Shown: positions 41,550 to 50,811 of the stretch, one piece after another
Numbering within the stretch: position 1 is the first letter of the stretch
How the letters are laid out: every line of letters begins with the position of its first letter
From: Micromonospora citrea
GTDB taxonomy: Bacteria; Actinomycetota; Actinomycetes; Mycobacteriales; Micromonosporaceae
DNA: 64,000 bases
Direction: 5' to 3'
Assembly: GCF_900090315.1 (NCBI RefSeq)
Contig: NZ_FMHZ01000002.1
Coordinates: forward strand, 372,001-436,000
Position numbers and translations under genes: made by a program
Notes under the pieces: generated by a model
Seen by the model: the letters and a program-made list of their open reading frames with translations, nothing else
The model's database searches: none
What the model was told of the DNA's origin: nothing

Positions 41550-42374
41550 GTGACGTACGAGCCTCCCCAGGACCCGTGGCGCGGGCAGGGCAGGCCTCCG
41601 CCTCTTCCCCCCGCCTACGTGCCGCCGCCTGGCGGCGGCACGACCCCGCCGCCGTACCCGACCGCGCAGTTCCCGGCGGCACCGGGAGGTTGGGGCCCTC
41701 AGCCGCCACCGAGGCGGCGCAACACCGCGAAGGTCGTACTGATCAGCGCCGTCACGCTCGTGCTGCTGTGCTGCGGAGGGGCCGTCATCTCGGCGATAGT
41801 CGCTACCCCGCCGGAGCCGCAGGGCCGGAAGCAGCCCGGCGCCGAGGCCGTCCCGACCGTGGCGGCTTCCGAGGACGCCGCCCCGTCCGTCACCGAGCAG
41901 TCCCCCACCCAGCCGGCCGCCACCCCCACCGAGGCGGCGGGACCGACGGTGTCCGCCTCGCCGACGGTACGCACCAGCACGGTCACCGAGACGCAGCGGA
42001 TCGCCTACCGGACCAGGACGGTCAGCGACTCCTCCCTGCCGAAGGGCACGAAAAAGGTGACCACCCGGGGCGTCGCCGGCGTCAAGACCCTCACCTACCA
42101 GGTCACCGTCACCGACGGCGTGCAGACGGCGAAGAAGCTGATCAGGTCGGAGGTGACCAGGGCACCGGTCACGCAGGTGGTCAGGGTGGGCACCGGGGAG
42201 ACCCGGCGATGCGACCCGAACTACAGCGGGGCGTGCGTACCGGTCGCCAGTGACGTCGACTGCGCCGGCGGCAGCGGCAACGGACCCGCCTACGTCGAGG
42301 GACCGGTGCGGGTGGTGGGTCGCGACATCTACGACCTCGACCGGAACGGCGACGGGATCGGCTGCGACGAGTGA
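41550..42374 (+). CDS. Membrane-anchored G5-Excalibur domain protein
   Basis: The 274-aa product has a proline-rich cytoplasmic N-terminus (PPPLPPAYVPPPGGG), a single membrane helix (about residues 54-76, VVLISAVTLVLLCCGGAVIS), and a Thr/Pro/Ala-rich stalk. A G5 domain follows (about residues 148-215, VTTRGVAGVKTLTYQVTVTD). The C-terminal Excalibur calcium-binding motif YDLDRNGDGIGCDE completes the protein. Such proteins are cell-surface or wall-associated and may bind peptidoglycan components (G5) and Ca2+. The GTG at 41550 is the likely start because the Pro-rich segment begins there; no Shine-Dalgarno sequence precedes it. It lies alone, with a chorismate mutase gene 126 bp downstream. Confidence 0.85.
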   Translation: MTYEPPQDPWRGQGRPPPLPPAYVPPPGGGTTPPPYPTAQFPAAPGGWGPQPPPRRRNTAKVVLISAVTLVLLCCGGAVISAIVATPPEPQGRKQPGAEAVPTVAASEDAAPSVTEQSPTQPAATPTEAAGPTVSASPTVRTSTVTETQRIAYRTRTVSDSSLPKGTKKVTTRGVAGVKTLTYQVTVTDGVQTAKKLIRSEVTRAPVTQVVRVGTGETRRCDPNYSGACVPVASDVDCAGGSGNGPAYVEGPVRVVGRDIYDLDRNGDGIGCDE

Positions 42375-42500
42375 GGTCGGGTCCACAGTCACACGACGCC
42401 AACCCGGGGTAGCGGCGGGAATTCGGCCCCCGGCCCGGAATGCGGGTTGACGGCCTGTCCGGCCAGCCCGACCCCGAGCAGGTGTGCGAGGATCTTCGGC

Positions 42501-42797
42501 ATGGCAGACACGGCGGCGGCGCTTGCTGAGCTCCGCACCGCGATCGACCAGTTGGACGATGAGATCGTTCGATTGCTTGCGCGGCGCGAGAGTCTGGTCC
42601 GCCGTGCCGCGCCCCTCAAGACCGACCTGGGGGCTGTCCGCGCGCCGGAACGGGTCGGCCAGGTGATCGCCCGGGTCCGCGCTTCGGCCGCCGAGGCGGG
42701 CGGGACCCCCGACGTCATGGAGCGGATCTACCGCGGCGTCATCCAGACGTTCATCGAGATGGAGACCGACGAGCACCGCCGAAGCGCGGGAGCCTGA
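42501..42797 (+). CDS. Chorismate mutase (AroQ class)
   Basis: The 98-aa all-helical product matches monofunctional AroQ chorismate mutases. AALAELRTAIDQLDDEIVRL forms helix 1 with the active-site Arg, LLARRESLVRRAAPLKTDLG carries the conserved Arg and Lys, and VRAPERVGQVIARVRASAAE and RGVIQTFIEMET complete helices 2 and 3. It converts chorismate to prephenate for phenylalanine/tyrosine or a secondary pathway. ATG 42501 is chosen by alignment with the family start. No aromatic biosynthesis genes are adjacent. Confidence 0.88.
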   Translation: MADTAAALAELRTAIDQLDDEIVRLLARRESLVRRAAPLKTDLGAVRAPERVGQVIARVRASAAEAGGTPDVMERIYRGVIQTFIEMETDEHRRSAGA

Positions 42798-43123
42798 GCT
42801 ACACACCCGCGCCCACGTCACGACACGCCAGTAACCCAGCGGTAACGGTCCGCTGAATCCCGACGGGCCGGCCGGGTTCCGGTGCCGGCGCTCGCCGACG
42901 CGGTGCGCCGGCTCGCCGGGGCGGGCTCCCTGTCTGTGACGCGCAGGCCCCGCCGCTTCGGCTTGATGCGGCCGATCGTCCACCTGGCCAGGTGATCCAC
43001 GACGCCGGCAACGCCTCGACCGCCAACAGCGCCACCGGAACCTTCGGGAGAGTTTCGGGCGACGGCGTCAACCGGATCCTGCTTCGGCGCCGATAAGAGG
43101 GTGTGCCGGAGAGAGGAGCCCAC
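42798..43123. other. 326-bp interval, promoter region of the sigma operon
   Basis: No coding sequence was recognised. It contains the Shine-Dalgarno sequence (AGAGGAG, 43112-43118) of the sigma gene. I see no clear -10/-35 pair; autoregulated ECF promoters often lack consensus hexamers. Confidence 0.4.
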
Positions 43124-43654
43124 TTGTCGGCAGAAGAGGACGAGGAGTATGTCGAGTACGTCACGGTGGCGCTGAGCAGGCTGCGGCGTTCCGCGTACCT
43201 GCTCTGCGGCGACGCGCATCGCGCCGACGACATCGTGCAGTCCGCCCTGGTCACGGTCTACCTGCAGTGGTCGAAAATAAGGCGGGTCGAGAACCTCGAC
43301 GGGTACGTGCACCGCATTCTGGTGCGTCGCTACCTCGACGAGGCCCGCCGGTCCTGGGCGAAGGTGCTGTTGTCGTGGCGGATGCCCGAGATGCCGTCCC
43401 GGACGGGACCGAGCGTGGAGGACGCCAGCGCTGTGCGCTCGGCTCTCGCGGTGTTGAGTCGAGGCCAGCGCAGTGTGCTGGTCCTGCGGTTCTTCTGCGA
43501 CATGTCGGTGCAGGAGACCGCGACGGTGCTGGGCTGCTCCACCGGCAGCGTCAAGAGCCAGACATCACGTGCGCTGACCACAATGCGTCGCCTCCTGGGT
43601 GAGCAGTGGCCTGGCGTTGACCAGAGGCGTCTTGAGGAAGCGAGGAGGGTGTAA
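43124..43654 (+). CDS. SigE-family ECF RNA polymerase sigma factor
   Basis: The 176-aa product belongs to the actinobacterial SigE-family. Region 2 is YVTVALSRLRRSAYLLCGDA through ADDIVQSALVTVYLQWSKI and VHRILVRRYLDEARRSW. Region 4 is LAVLSRGQRSVLVLRFFCDM through VQETATVLGCSTGSVKSQTS. TTG 43124 is chosen because AGAGGAG lies 5 bp upstream; the in-frame GTG at 43103 has no room for a Shine-Dalgarno sequence. Its TAA overlaps the ATG of the next gene (TAATG), so the sigma factor and membrane propeller protein are translationally coupled, as expected for sigma/anti-sigma pairs. Confidence 0.92.
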   Translation: MSAEEDEEYVEYVTVALSRLRRSAYLLCGDAHRADDIVQSALVTVYLQWSKIRRVENLDGYVHRILVRRYLDEARRSWAKVLLSWRMPEMPSRTGPSVEDASAVRSALAVLSRGQRSVLVLRFFCDMSVQETATVLGCSTGSVKSQTSRALTTMRRLLGEQWPGVDQRRLEEARRV

Positions 43655-44907
43655 TGCATGGACAGGAAGGTCGCGATGCCGAGGCCGTCCGTGTTCTTTT
43701 GTCCGAGATAGCGCCTCCGTCGAGCCGAGTTACGGTGGCCGGACTGCTTGCCGAGGGCCGGCGGGCACGTCGCCGGCGCCGGTCGGCGGCCGCGGTCACC
43801 GGGGTTCTCGTGCTCAGCTTCGCCGCTGTTGGCGGGGTGAGCGCGTTCGACCGCAGCTCGGACGACGGCGGCGGTCAGGTCCTGAGCTCCGGCGCAGCGG
43901 GCACCGCAGATCCTTCAACCCCCTGCACCGTGACGGAATTGGAGCTACCCGCGAAGGCGACGACCGGCGAGGTCAACGCCGGCTCACCCAGCGGTCGCTT
44001 CCTGGCCGGGTTCTCCTCGGTCGGGAACGCGCTGGCCACGCCGGTCCGCTGGGACGGCACGCGGGCCGAACCCATCAAGGTCAACGGGCCCGCCGAGGCC
44101 AAGGACGTCAACGACAGCGGAGTCACGGTGGGCAGCGGCCAGGGCGCGAACGGCCGGTCGGTCGCCTGGGCGTTCGTCGACGGTACGGTGATCACACTGC
44201 CGATCCCGAAGGGCTACACCGGCGCGGAAGCAAACGCTATCAATGCCCACGGAGACGTGGCCGGGGTGCTGTTCGCGGGTGACCGAATGGCAGCGGCCGT
44301 CTGGCGCGGCACCAGCGCGAACGCCCGAGTGGACATCCTGCCGGCAGCGAGCGGGGCGACGGCGTTCGGCATTTCGGACAGTGGGGTCGTGGTCGGTTCG
44401 CTCGACGACGGCAAGGACAGCTTCGCCCACCTGTGGAACGCGCAGGGACAGGGCAGCCGCCTGACCGCCCCGGCCGGCTTCGGAGGTTCGGGCCTGCTCG
44501 GCGTCCGGGGCGAGTGGGCGTACGGCGTGCTCAGCCGACCGGACGAGCGGTCCGGCTCGGTCCCATCGAGCACGACCCAGCGCGCCGGTGACGCGACCTC
44601 GCCGTCGCCGGAACTCCCGACCGCGGTCAACCCGAACGTCTCAGTGGTGTGGGACCTGCGGAACGGCCAGGCCAGCATCGTGTCGGACGGCGCGGTCAAG
44701 GCCGTCAACCCCGGCGGCGAGACGGTGGTCAACCACGAGGACCGGACCGCCTCGCTGCGCTCCCCCGACGGCGCGCTCCGCAAGCTGCCCAGTCTCCCCG
44801 ATCAAGACAACGCCCATGCCACCGCGCTCAGTGACGCCGGCACCCAGGCCGCCGGTACGAGCGGACAGAAGCCGGTCCGGTGGCAATGCATGAAAGGTGG
44901 AAAATGA
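43654..44907 (+). CDS. Transmembrane anti-sigma-like protein with extracellular propeller-type repeats
   Basis: The 417-aa product has a short cytoplasmic part with GLLAEGRRARRRRR, one membrane helix (about residues 46-66, AVTGVLVLSFAAVGGVSAF) and an extracellular domain of repeated GxVxG... units. Examples are AEAKDVNDSGVTVGSG, ANAINAHGDVAGVLF and ATAFGISDSGVVVGSLDD. The recurring A-x-x-(I/V)N-(D/A)xGxVxGxxx pattern is that of HAF-type repeats, which form a propeller. The layout suits a regulator that senses an extracellular condition and restrains the coupled SigE-type sigma factor. A zinc-finger anti-sigma motif (HxxxCxxC) was not seen, so the mechanism would be different. Its stop overlaps the subtilase start (ATGA). 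Confidence 0.72.
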   Translation: MHGQEGRDAEAVRVLLSEIAPPSSRVTVAGLLAEGRRARRRRRSAAAVTGVLVLSFAAVGGVSAFDRSSDDGGGQVLSSGAAGTADPSTPCTVTELELPAKATTGEVNAGSPSGRFLAGFSSVGNALATPVRWDGTRAEPIKVNGPAEAKDVNDSGVTVGSGQGANGRSVAWAFVDGTVITLPIPKGYTGAEANAINAHGDVAGVLFAGDRMAAAVWRGTSANARVDILPAASGATAFGISDSGVVVGSLDDGKDSFAHLWNAQGQGSRLTAPAGFGGSGLLGVRGEWAYGVLSRPDERSGSVPSSTTQRAGDATSPSPELPTAVNPNVSVVWDLRNGQASIVSDGAVKAVNPGGETVVNHEDRTASLRSPDGALRKLPSLPDQDNAHATALSDAGTQAAGTSGQKPVRWQCMKGGK

Positions 44908-47900
44908 TGCGGTCCCATTGGCAGTTCGCCGCACGGGTGGGCCTCGCCTTGGCCGTCCTGACTAGTGCCCAGGTCACGGTCGGTCAGGCCGCTGCGGGCA
45001 CCACCGGTGCTGCCCCTTCTCGGGCCAAGCCCGCGCCGGTGCAGCCGGCTCGGACGGTCACCCTGCTCACCGGCGACCGGATCACCGTCCACGGTGCCGA
45101 CGCCGCCCGCTATTCGATAACCCGAGGTAAGGGGCGGGAGCACGTCACATTCGCCGCCACCAGGGCCGCCGGGCACCTGCGGGTGGTGCCAAGCGACGCG
45201 GTCGGTGCGCTGCGTGACGGACTGCTGGACAGCAGGCTGTTCGATGTGACGACACTGCTCCACAGCGGCTACGACGACCGGGCCGCCGAGCTGCCACTGA
45301 TCGTCACGTACGCCGACGACGCCGCCGGGCGAACCGCGCGGGCCGGCGCGGCCACAGCCGGGGCCCGAGTCATGCGTGCCTTGCCGGGCAAGGGCAACTT
45401 CGCGGTCCGCGCCGCACGGAGCGACGCCGGACAGTTCTGGCGGAGCCTGACCGGCGGGCCGCGGGCAGCCGCCCCGACCAGCGGCGTACGCAAGGTGTGG
45501 CTTGACGGCCTGCGCAAGCCGGCGCTGGCCACCAGCGTGCCGCAGATCGGTGCCCCGGCCGCCTGGCAGGCCGGCTACACCGGTAAGGGTGTGACGGTGG
45601 CGGTCCTGGACAGCGGCGTCGACAGCGACCATCCGGACCTGGCTGGTCGGATCGCGGCCTCGCAGAACTTCACCGAGGGCGTTGAGGACGACCGGGACCT
45701 GTCCGGACACGGCACGCACGTCGCGTCCACGGTGGCCGGCAGCGGGGCCGCTTCCGACGGCCGCAACCGGGGGGTGGCACCGGACGCCAATCTGGTCAGC
45801 GGCAAGGTCTGCGTCGTCCTTGGTTGCGCCGAGTCGTGGATCATGGCCGGGATGCAGTGGGCGGTCACCGAGCAGCACGCGAAGATCGTCAACCTGAGCA
45901 TCGGCGGACCGGACGGCCCAGAAACGGATCCGTTGGAGCAGGCGGTGACCGACCTGAGCGCCCGGTACGGCGCCCTGTTCGTGGTGGCCGCCGGCAACGC
46001 GGGACCCGCGCAGTCGATCGGTTCACCGGCCAGCGCGCCCGCCGCGCTGGCCGTCGGCGCGGTGAGCCGTGACGACGTTCTCGCCGATTTCTCCAGCCGG
46101 GGACCGGCCACCGGCGACGCCGCGGCGAAGCCCGAGGTGACCGCGCCCGGGGTCGACATCACCGCGGCCCGCAGCTCGGACGGTAACGTCGGTACGCCCG
46201 GCGACGCGTACGTGACGCTCTCCGGCACGTCGATGGCGGCCCCACACGCGGCCGGGGCGGCGGCGCTGCTGGCCCAGCAGCATCCGGACTGGTCCGGCGA
46301 GCGGCTCAAGGCGACGCTGATGGCTGCGGCGAAACGGGTCCCCGACGCCGGGGTTTTCGGGCAGGGTGCCGGCCGGGTGGACGTCGGTCGGGCGACCACG
46401 CAGTCGATCACGGCAAGTCCACCGAGCGTGGCGTTCGGGTTGCACCAGTGGCCACACACGGACGACGAGCCGGTGACCAGGACCGTCACGTACCGCAACA
46501 GCGGCAACGAACCGATCGAGCTGACGCTGACCGCCCAGGCCACCGGTCCCACCAACCAGCCGGCCCCGGTCGGGATGTTCACCCTGGCCGCCAACCGGCT
46601 CACCGTGCCGGCCGGCGGCACCGCCCAGACCACGCTGACCGTCTCCACGCGGCTGGACGTGCCGGACGGCAACTACGGCGGCTACCTGGTCGCCACCGCC
46701 GGCGATCTGGTGGTGAACACGCCGCTGTCGGTCGGTAAGGAGATCGAGAGCTACGACATGACGCTGGTGCACACCAACCGGGACGGCAGCCCGGCCACCG
46801 ACGTGATGCCGATGCTCTACCGCACCGACGGGACGACCGAAGAGATTCCGGTGCCGGCCAGTGGCAGGTTGCGGCTACCTCGGGGGACGTACATGGTCGG
46901 CACCTGGATCTACGGGCCCGACGGCGACTTCACCCACCTGGTGCAGCCCCGACTGGAGCTGACCCGGAACCAGACCGTCAGCCTCGACGCCCGGCTGGCT
47001 GAACCGCTCAAGGTGACCGTGCCGAACGCCACGGCCAGCTCACTTGTCGCGGAACTGATCGTGGGCGTTGCGACCGAGGATGGGGCCGGCATCGCCAGCC
47101 TCACCCACGGCCACTCGTTCGACCAGATCTACAGCGCGCAGCTCGGGCCGGCCGGCCCGCAGGACGGTGTGTGGGCGAAGGTCGGTAGCCAGTGGGCCCG
47201 GGGCGGCGACGCCGGCCCGACCGACAGCCCGTACGCCTATCGGCTCGCCTGGTATGTGCGGGGCAGCGTGCCCACGGGATTTGTCCGTAACGTACGTCCC
47301 GAGGAACTGGCCACGGTGTACGCCTCGTACGCCAGCTCCACCCCGGGGCTGCGCGGCCGCTTCCACGCGATCGCCGCGGCCGAGGGTCTGCCCAGCGGTG
47401 GCTTTCTTGCCGACGTCGATTTCGCGCTGCCCCTGACCCGAACCGAGTACTACAACGTCGACGCCGGGGTGACGTGGGAGAACGGCTTCCTCGAGCACAG
47501 CGCGGACAATCAGCACTTTGTGACCTCGCTGTGGGGCGTGGGCCGCTACCAGCCGGGCCGCGTCTACCGGGAGAGCTGGAACCGGGGCGTGTTCGGCCCG
47601 GCCTTCTTCGAGCTCGACATCCCGGACGGCGAGCCGAAGGGGGTCGCCCGGACGGACAACACGATTCACGCCTACCTCGCGCTGTACTCGGACGTGGTCG
47701 GCCGGTTCGCGGCTTCGCAGGACGCCGAATACACCTCCTCGCTCTACCGCAACGGGAGTCTGCTCGGCACTGCGGACGGGTGGGAGAGCACGTTCGAGGT
47801 GCCCGCCGACCCGGCCGGCTACCGGCTCCGGCTCGACGCCCGACGCGACGCGCCGGCCAGCCTGGCCACCCGGACCAGCATCGAGTGGACGTTCCGGTCC

Positions 47901-48254
47901 GCCGCCGGTCCCGCCAGCAGCGCTGCGCTGCCGGTCTCGGTGGTGCGGTTCGCTCCACAGCTGGACAGGACCAACGCGGCGCTGGCCGGAGCCACCGTCA
48001 AGATCCCCGTAACGGTGTATCGCCAGCCGGGTGCACCCACCGGAACAGTCCGTGACCTCACCGTCGACGCCTCCTATGACGACGGGCGGACGTGGCAGCG
48101 GGTGGAGCTGAATCGGTCTGGTGCCGGCGGGATACTCACGGTGCGTCATCCAGCAACCGCCGGCTACGTTTCCCTGCGAGCCAGGAGCACCGACAGCGCG
48201 GGTAACACGGTGGATCAGACCATCATCCGGGCTTACCGGCTGACCGAAGGGTAG
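44904..48254 (+). CDS. Secreted S8 family serine protease (subtilase)
   Basis: The 1116-aa product has a signal peptide (about residues 1-33), a propeptide region and an S8 catalytic domain. The catalytic residues are Asp236 in VAVLDSGVDSDHPDL, His272 in GHGTHVAST and Ser443 in GTSMAAPHAAGAAA, with oxyanion Asn in VVAAGNAGPA. The remaining 650 residues contain an Fn3-like domain (VTRTVTYRNSGNEPIELTL) and further beta-rich modules typical of large actinobacterial extracellular subtilases. ATG 44904 sits behind AAAGGTGG and overlaps the preceding stop, so it is co-translated with the sigma/anti-sigma pair. The protease is a plausible product or trigger of that regulatory pathway. Confidence 0.92.
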   Translation: MMRSHWQFAARVGLALAVLTSAQVTVGQAAAGTTGAAPSRAKPAPVQPARTVTLLTGDRITVHGADAARYSITRGKGREHVTFAATRAAGHLRVVPSDAVGALRDGLLDSRLFDVTTLLHSGYDDRAAELPLIVTYADDAAGRTARAGAATAGARVMRALPGKGNFAVRAARSDAGQFWRSLTGGPRAAAPTSGVRKVWLDGLRKPALATSVPQIGAPAAWQAGYTGKGVTVAVLDSGVDSDHPDLAGRIAASQNFTEGVEDDRDLSGHGTHVASTVAGSGAASDGRNRGVAPDANLVSGKVCVVLGCAESWIMAGMQWAVTEQHAKIVNLSIGGPDGPETDPLEQAVTDLSARYGALFVVAAGNAGPAQSIGSPASAPAALAVGAVSRDDVLADFSSRGPATGDAAAKPEVTAPGVDITAARSSDGNVGTPGDAYVTLSGTSMAAPHAAGAAALLAQQHPDWSGERLKATLMAAAKRVPDAGVFGQGAGRVDVGRATTQSITASPPSVAFGLHQWPHTDDEPVTRTVTYRNSGNEPIELTLTAQATGPTNQPAPVGMFTLAANRLTVPAGGTAQTTLTVSTRLDVPDGNYGGYLVATAGDLVVNTPLSVGKEIESYDMTLVHTNRDGSPATDVMPMLYRTDGTTEEIPVPASGRLRLPRGTYMVGTWIYGPDGDFTHLVQPRLELTRNQTVSLDARLAEPLKVTVPNATASSLVAELIVGVATEDGAGIASLTHGHSFDQIYSAQLGPAGPQDGVWAKVGSQWARGGDAGPTDSPYAYRLAWYVRGSVPTGFVRNVRPEELATVYASYASSTPGLRGRFHAIAAAEGLPSGGFLADVDFALPLTRTEYYNVDAGVTWENGFLEHSADNQHFVTSLWGVGRYQPGRVYRESWNRGVFGPAFFELDIPDGEPKGVARTDNTIHAYLALYSDVVGRFAASQDAEYTSSLYRNGSLLGTADGWESTFEVPADPAGYRLRLDARRDAPASLATRTSIEWTFRSAAGPASSAALPVSVVRFAPQLDRTNAALAGATVKIPVTVYRQPGAPTGTVRDLTVDASYDDGRTWQRVELNRSGAGGILTVRHPATAGYVSLRARSTDSAGNTVDQTIIRAYRLTEG

Positions 48255-48263
48255 GCACCTCGT

Positions 48264-48297
48264 GGTCCACCCGGTCGGGGTTCCGACCGGGTGGACC
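48264..48297 (+). terminator. Hairpin terminator after the subtilase gene
   Basis: A perfect 15-bp stem GGTCCACCCGGTCGG with its complement and a 4-nt GGTT loop starts 10 bp after the subtilase stop. No U-tract follows. Confidence 0.85.
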
Positions 48298-49083
48298 CTC
48301 GACGCACCAGGTTTCGTTCCACTCCGCTGGCGCTGGCGCGGAGTCTCAGGACGGCTTCGGCGCCGGCGCTCCGCCCGGCTGTCGACGCGTTCGCCCGGCA
48401 AATCTGCTACCCGGCGGCCGGTGCGCAGTGATACACACCCGAGGTGCAAAACGCTCTGGCCGATCGCATCCCGCTCGACGGCCTGGAGACCACCAGCGAC
48501 ACCGCGCCGATGGAGCAGCTCGCAGACTGGGACCCGAACGCGTAAGACGCGCACTCGTGGCGCGCCTGGCGGTGGTGCGGGCGCCGGGCTGAGCAGGCGG
48601 GGACGCCCCCGCCCACCGAGGGCCCAGGCAGGCCGGGCTGATCCAACTGCTGGCCCTCCTGCTCGGTCAGCCTCCTGATCTTGACCGGCTCCGCCACCGC
48701 GCCCCCGAACCGTCGGATGCGCGTCTCATCCAACCGGTTCCGGCCCCGCCGCCGCCAACCCGGTAGACGTTTCCGGTCGAAGCACCATCTGGCCGAGGTC
48801 CGATGGCACGTGGTCACAGGGCGGGTGACTCCGAGACGGGCAGGGTGCTCCGGGGTGATCGACTCGGAGGAAGAGCCGGGCATTGGTGCAGCGTCTCGCC
48901 CAGGCCGACGGCGGCCAGTGGCGTGAGCAGACGAGTAAGGCAGCTACGAGGCCGCCGAGCTGAGGCCGGCCAGCAGCCGGCGATGTCGGGTCTCAGGACC
49001 TGCGTGACAGATCAGTCTCGGGACGTGTGCGGCCCTTCCGGCGAGACCATCCACCTCCTGTCGTGGGCTCTTCCGGCACGCCG
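48298..49083. other. 786-bp gene-free interval with an IS630 relic
   Basis: No intact gene was recognised. The only identifiable piece is a short IS630-like fragment at about 48640-48697. A frame near 48445-48540 (EVQNALADRIPLDGLETTSD, ending LADWDPNA) is open but too short to assign. The rest is typical decayed GC-rich sequence. Confidence 0.5.
48640..48697 (-). mobile_element. IS630-family transposase N-terminal relic
   Basis: On the minus strand the codons read VAEPVKIRRLTEQEGQQLDQ, closely matching the start of actinobacterial IS630 transposases (EPVRVRRLTDxEGQxL). Only about 20 codons remain, and the rest of the transposase and its ends are absent. Confidence 0.5.
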
Positions 49084-49911
49084 CTAAACCCGGGGACGAA
49101 GCAGGTAGAGCCAGAAGAAACCCGACACCGCGACCGAGGCCACGCCGAGGACGGCTGCGGCTGGGACGGCGTGGGTGCCGGCGTACCCCGCACCTGCCGC
49201 GACAACGCCGCCGACGCCCATCGCGATGGACACCTGGGGCCGTGTGAGCATCAGCGGTGCGTTACGGGCCGACCTCGCGACCAGGAGGCTGACGAAGCCG
49301 ACGGCCGCGCAGACAAGACCAGGCCATATGATCCAGCCAGCGTCGCTCGACGCCTCGTCAACGGCGAACCAGCGCACCAGCAGCGCGACCGCGGCCGGGA
49401 TGGCCGCAAGCCATACCGCGACGGCCATGCTGTTGCGGCGGATCCTTCGGTACTGCTCGGCGAGGTACCGCGCAGGGGCGCTGCTCGAATTCACGGCGAG
49501 CGCTCGCCGGACCAGGTCCTTGAACCGGGCCACGTCGCGATCGACGTGGAGGACGTTCACGGCGAGCAGGGCCAGAGCTTCATGATCATCGGGTGCGAGC
49601 TCCACCGCTCGCTTCGCGTCGGAGTACGACGCCCGATTCCTGCCGAGCAGGGACTGAGCCAGCGCCCGGTGGCGGTGCGCCGCCACATCCTCGGGGCTGA
49701 CCTCGATTGCCCGGCCGGCCGCATCGACCGCAGCGGCATGGTCGCCGACCCCGATCAACGCCCCGGCGAGGCGGCGCCACGCGACGGGGTCCTCCGGATG
49801 CGTCGTCAGATACGCGTACAGCAGCGAAATGGCGGGCTCATACCGCTTGGCCCGAACCAGTTCACGCGCACGTGCGACGGCGTCGTCGACGTTTTCGGAC
49901 TGCGACTCCAT
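49084..49911 (-). CDS. Tetratricopeptide repeat membrane protein
   Basis: The 275-aa product has three or four TPR units in residues 5-105: ARELVRAKRYEPAISLLYAY, WRRLAGALIGVGDHAAAVDA and HRALAQSLLGRNRASYSDAK, then a KRAVELAPDDHEALALLAVN unit. Four hydrophobic segments follow (about residues 158-178, 190-210, 218-240 and 246-268), anchoring it in the membrane with the TPRs in the cytoplasm. The role is probably as an interaction scaffold; no partner is evident nearby. ATG 49911 is the start, because the reading upstream of it lacks protein character. Confidence 0.8.
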   Translation of the reverse strand: MESQSENVDDAVARARELVRAKRYEPAISLLYAYLTTHPEDPVAWRRLAGALIGVGDHAAAVDAAGRAIEVSPEDVAAHRHRALAQSLLGRNRASYSDAKRAVELAPDDHEALALLAVNVLHVDRDVARFKDLVRRALAVNSSSAPARYLAEQYRRIRRNSMAVAVWLAAIPAAVALLVRWFAVDEASSDAGWIIWPGLVCAAVGFVSLLVARSARNAPLMLTRPQVSIAMGVGGVVAAGAGYAGTHAVPAAAVLGVASVAVSGFFWLYLLRPRV

Positions 49912-50119
49912 GCGACTGCTCCTCGTCCCCACATGATCAGCGGGCAACGAAGTATCACCCACGGCCGCGACCGCGATGAGGACGGGAGTGTCACGCAGGT
50001 CCTGATACCGATGGCTCACACCCGCGCCCGGTGCGCCGCGCATCAGGTCGCCCTGGCGTTCCTGCCGAAGTGGCGCACCGCCGCCGAACTCGGCCTCGAT
50101 CAGGCCCCGCGTCTCGACG

Positions 50120-50719
50120 TCAGACGGCGACTGGCGGCGGATGGGGAAGCGGATGGGCGCCTTCCGGGCGTAGGCCGTCGAAGATGATGGCGAGGTATCG
50201 CCGCCAGAGGTCGGGCGGGGCGTCTGGCGCGTAGCTGGTGACGTAGTTGGGTGCGCACATCAGCAGGATGACGTCGGCGCCGGTGACGTCGGTTCGTAGG
50301 GCGCCGTGCTCACGAGCCCGATCGACAAGCTCGTGCACTGTCCGGTACATCCGCTCGCGGGCCCTGATCACGTCCGCGTTCAGCTCGCCGGCAGCGTGCA
50401 GGAACGACAGGTCGCGTTGCTGTCGCTGATGCGCGGCGACGGTGAGGAACTCCAGCAGCGCGGCACCGGGGTCCGCCGCGTCGAGCAGCTGTTCGCCCAC
50501 CGCGTTGAGCTCGTCGATCCGGTCGAGGATGATCGCGGCGAGCAGGTCGTCCTTCGTGGCGAAGTGACGGAACAGGGTGCCCTTGCCGAGGCCGGCGCGG
50601 CGGGCGATGTCGGCGACCGAGGCGTCCAGGCCGCGCTCCGCGAATTCGTCGGCGGCGGCTGCCAGTAGCAGCCGCCGGTTGCGGGCGGCGTCGGCGCGCA
50701 ACGGGCGGGTGGTGGTCAC
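50120..50719 (-). CDS. TetR family transcriptional regulator
   Basis: The 199-aa product has an N-terminal TetR HTH: NRRLLLAAAADEFAERGLDA, then VADIARRAGLGKGTLFRHFA and TKDDLLAAII. The C-terminal domain (LDRIDELNAVGEQLLDAADP to RRYLAIIFDGLRP) is of the type found in actinobacterial regulators of oxidoreductase genes. GTG 50719 is the start. It is divergent from the NADPH-quinone-oxidoreductase-like gene, and two GACCG-N2-CGGTC palindromes lie between them; it presumably represses that gene and itself. Confidence 0.93.
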   Translation of the reverse strand: MTTTRPLRADAARNRRLLLAAAADEFAERGLDASVADIARRAGLGKGTLFRHFATKDDLLAAIILDRIDELNAVGEQLLDAADPGAALLEFLTVAAHQRQQRDLSFLHAAGELNADVIRARERMYRTVHELVDRAREHGALRTDVTGADVILLMCAPNYVTSYAPDAPPDLWRRYLAIIFDGLRPEGAHPLPHPPPVAV

Positions 50720-50736
50720 GTCGCCACCCTAACAAG

Positions 50737-50793
50737 TTGACCGCACGGTCCGCTTATTGCTAGCTTCGGGATCGGCAACATGACCGCTCGGTC
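50737..50793. promoter_or_regulatory. Twin TetR-type operators in the tetR/oxidoreductase divergent promoter
   Basis: Two perfect palindromes, GACCGCACGGTC (50739-50750) and GACCGCTCGGTC (50782-50793), share the extended context GACCGxxCGGTCCGxTTAT. The first overlaps a -35-like TTGACC (50737-50742); a TAGCTT -10 (50761-50766) follows after 18 bp on the plus strand. The second lies just ahead of the oxidoreductase Shine-Dalgarno sequence (GGAGGAAG). Binding at either site would block transcription of the oxidoreductase gene. Confidence 0.7.
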
Positions 50794-50811
50794 CGTTTAT
50801 GGAGGAAGCGC

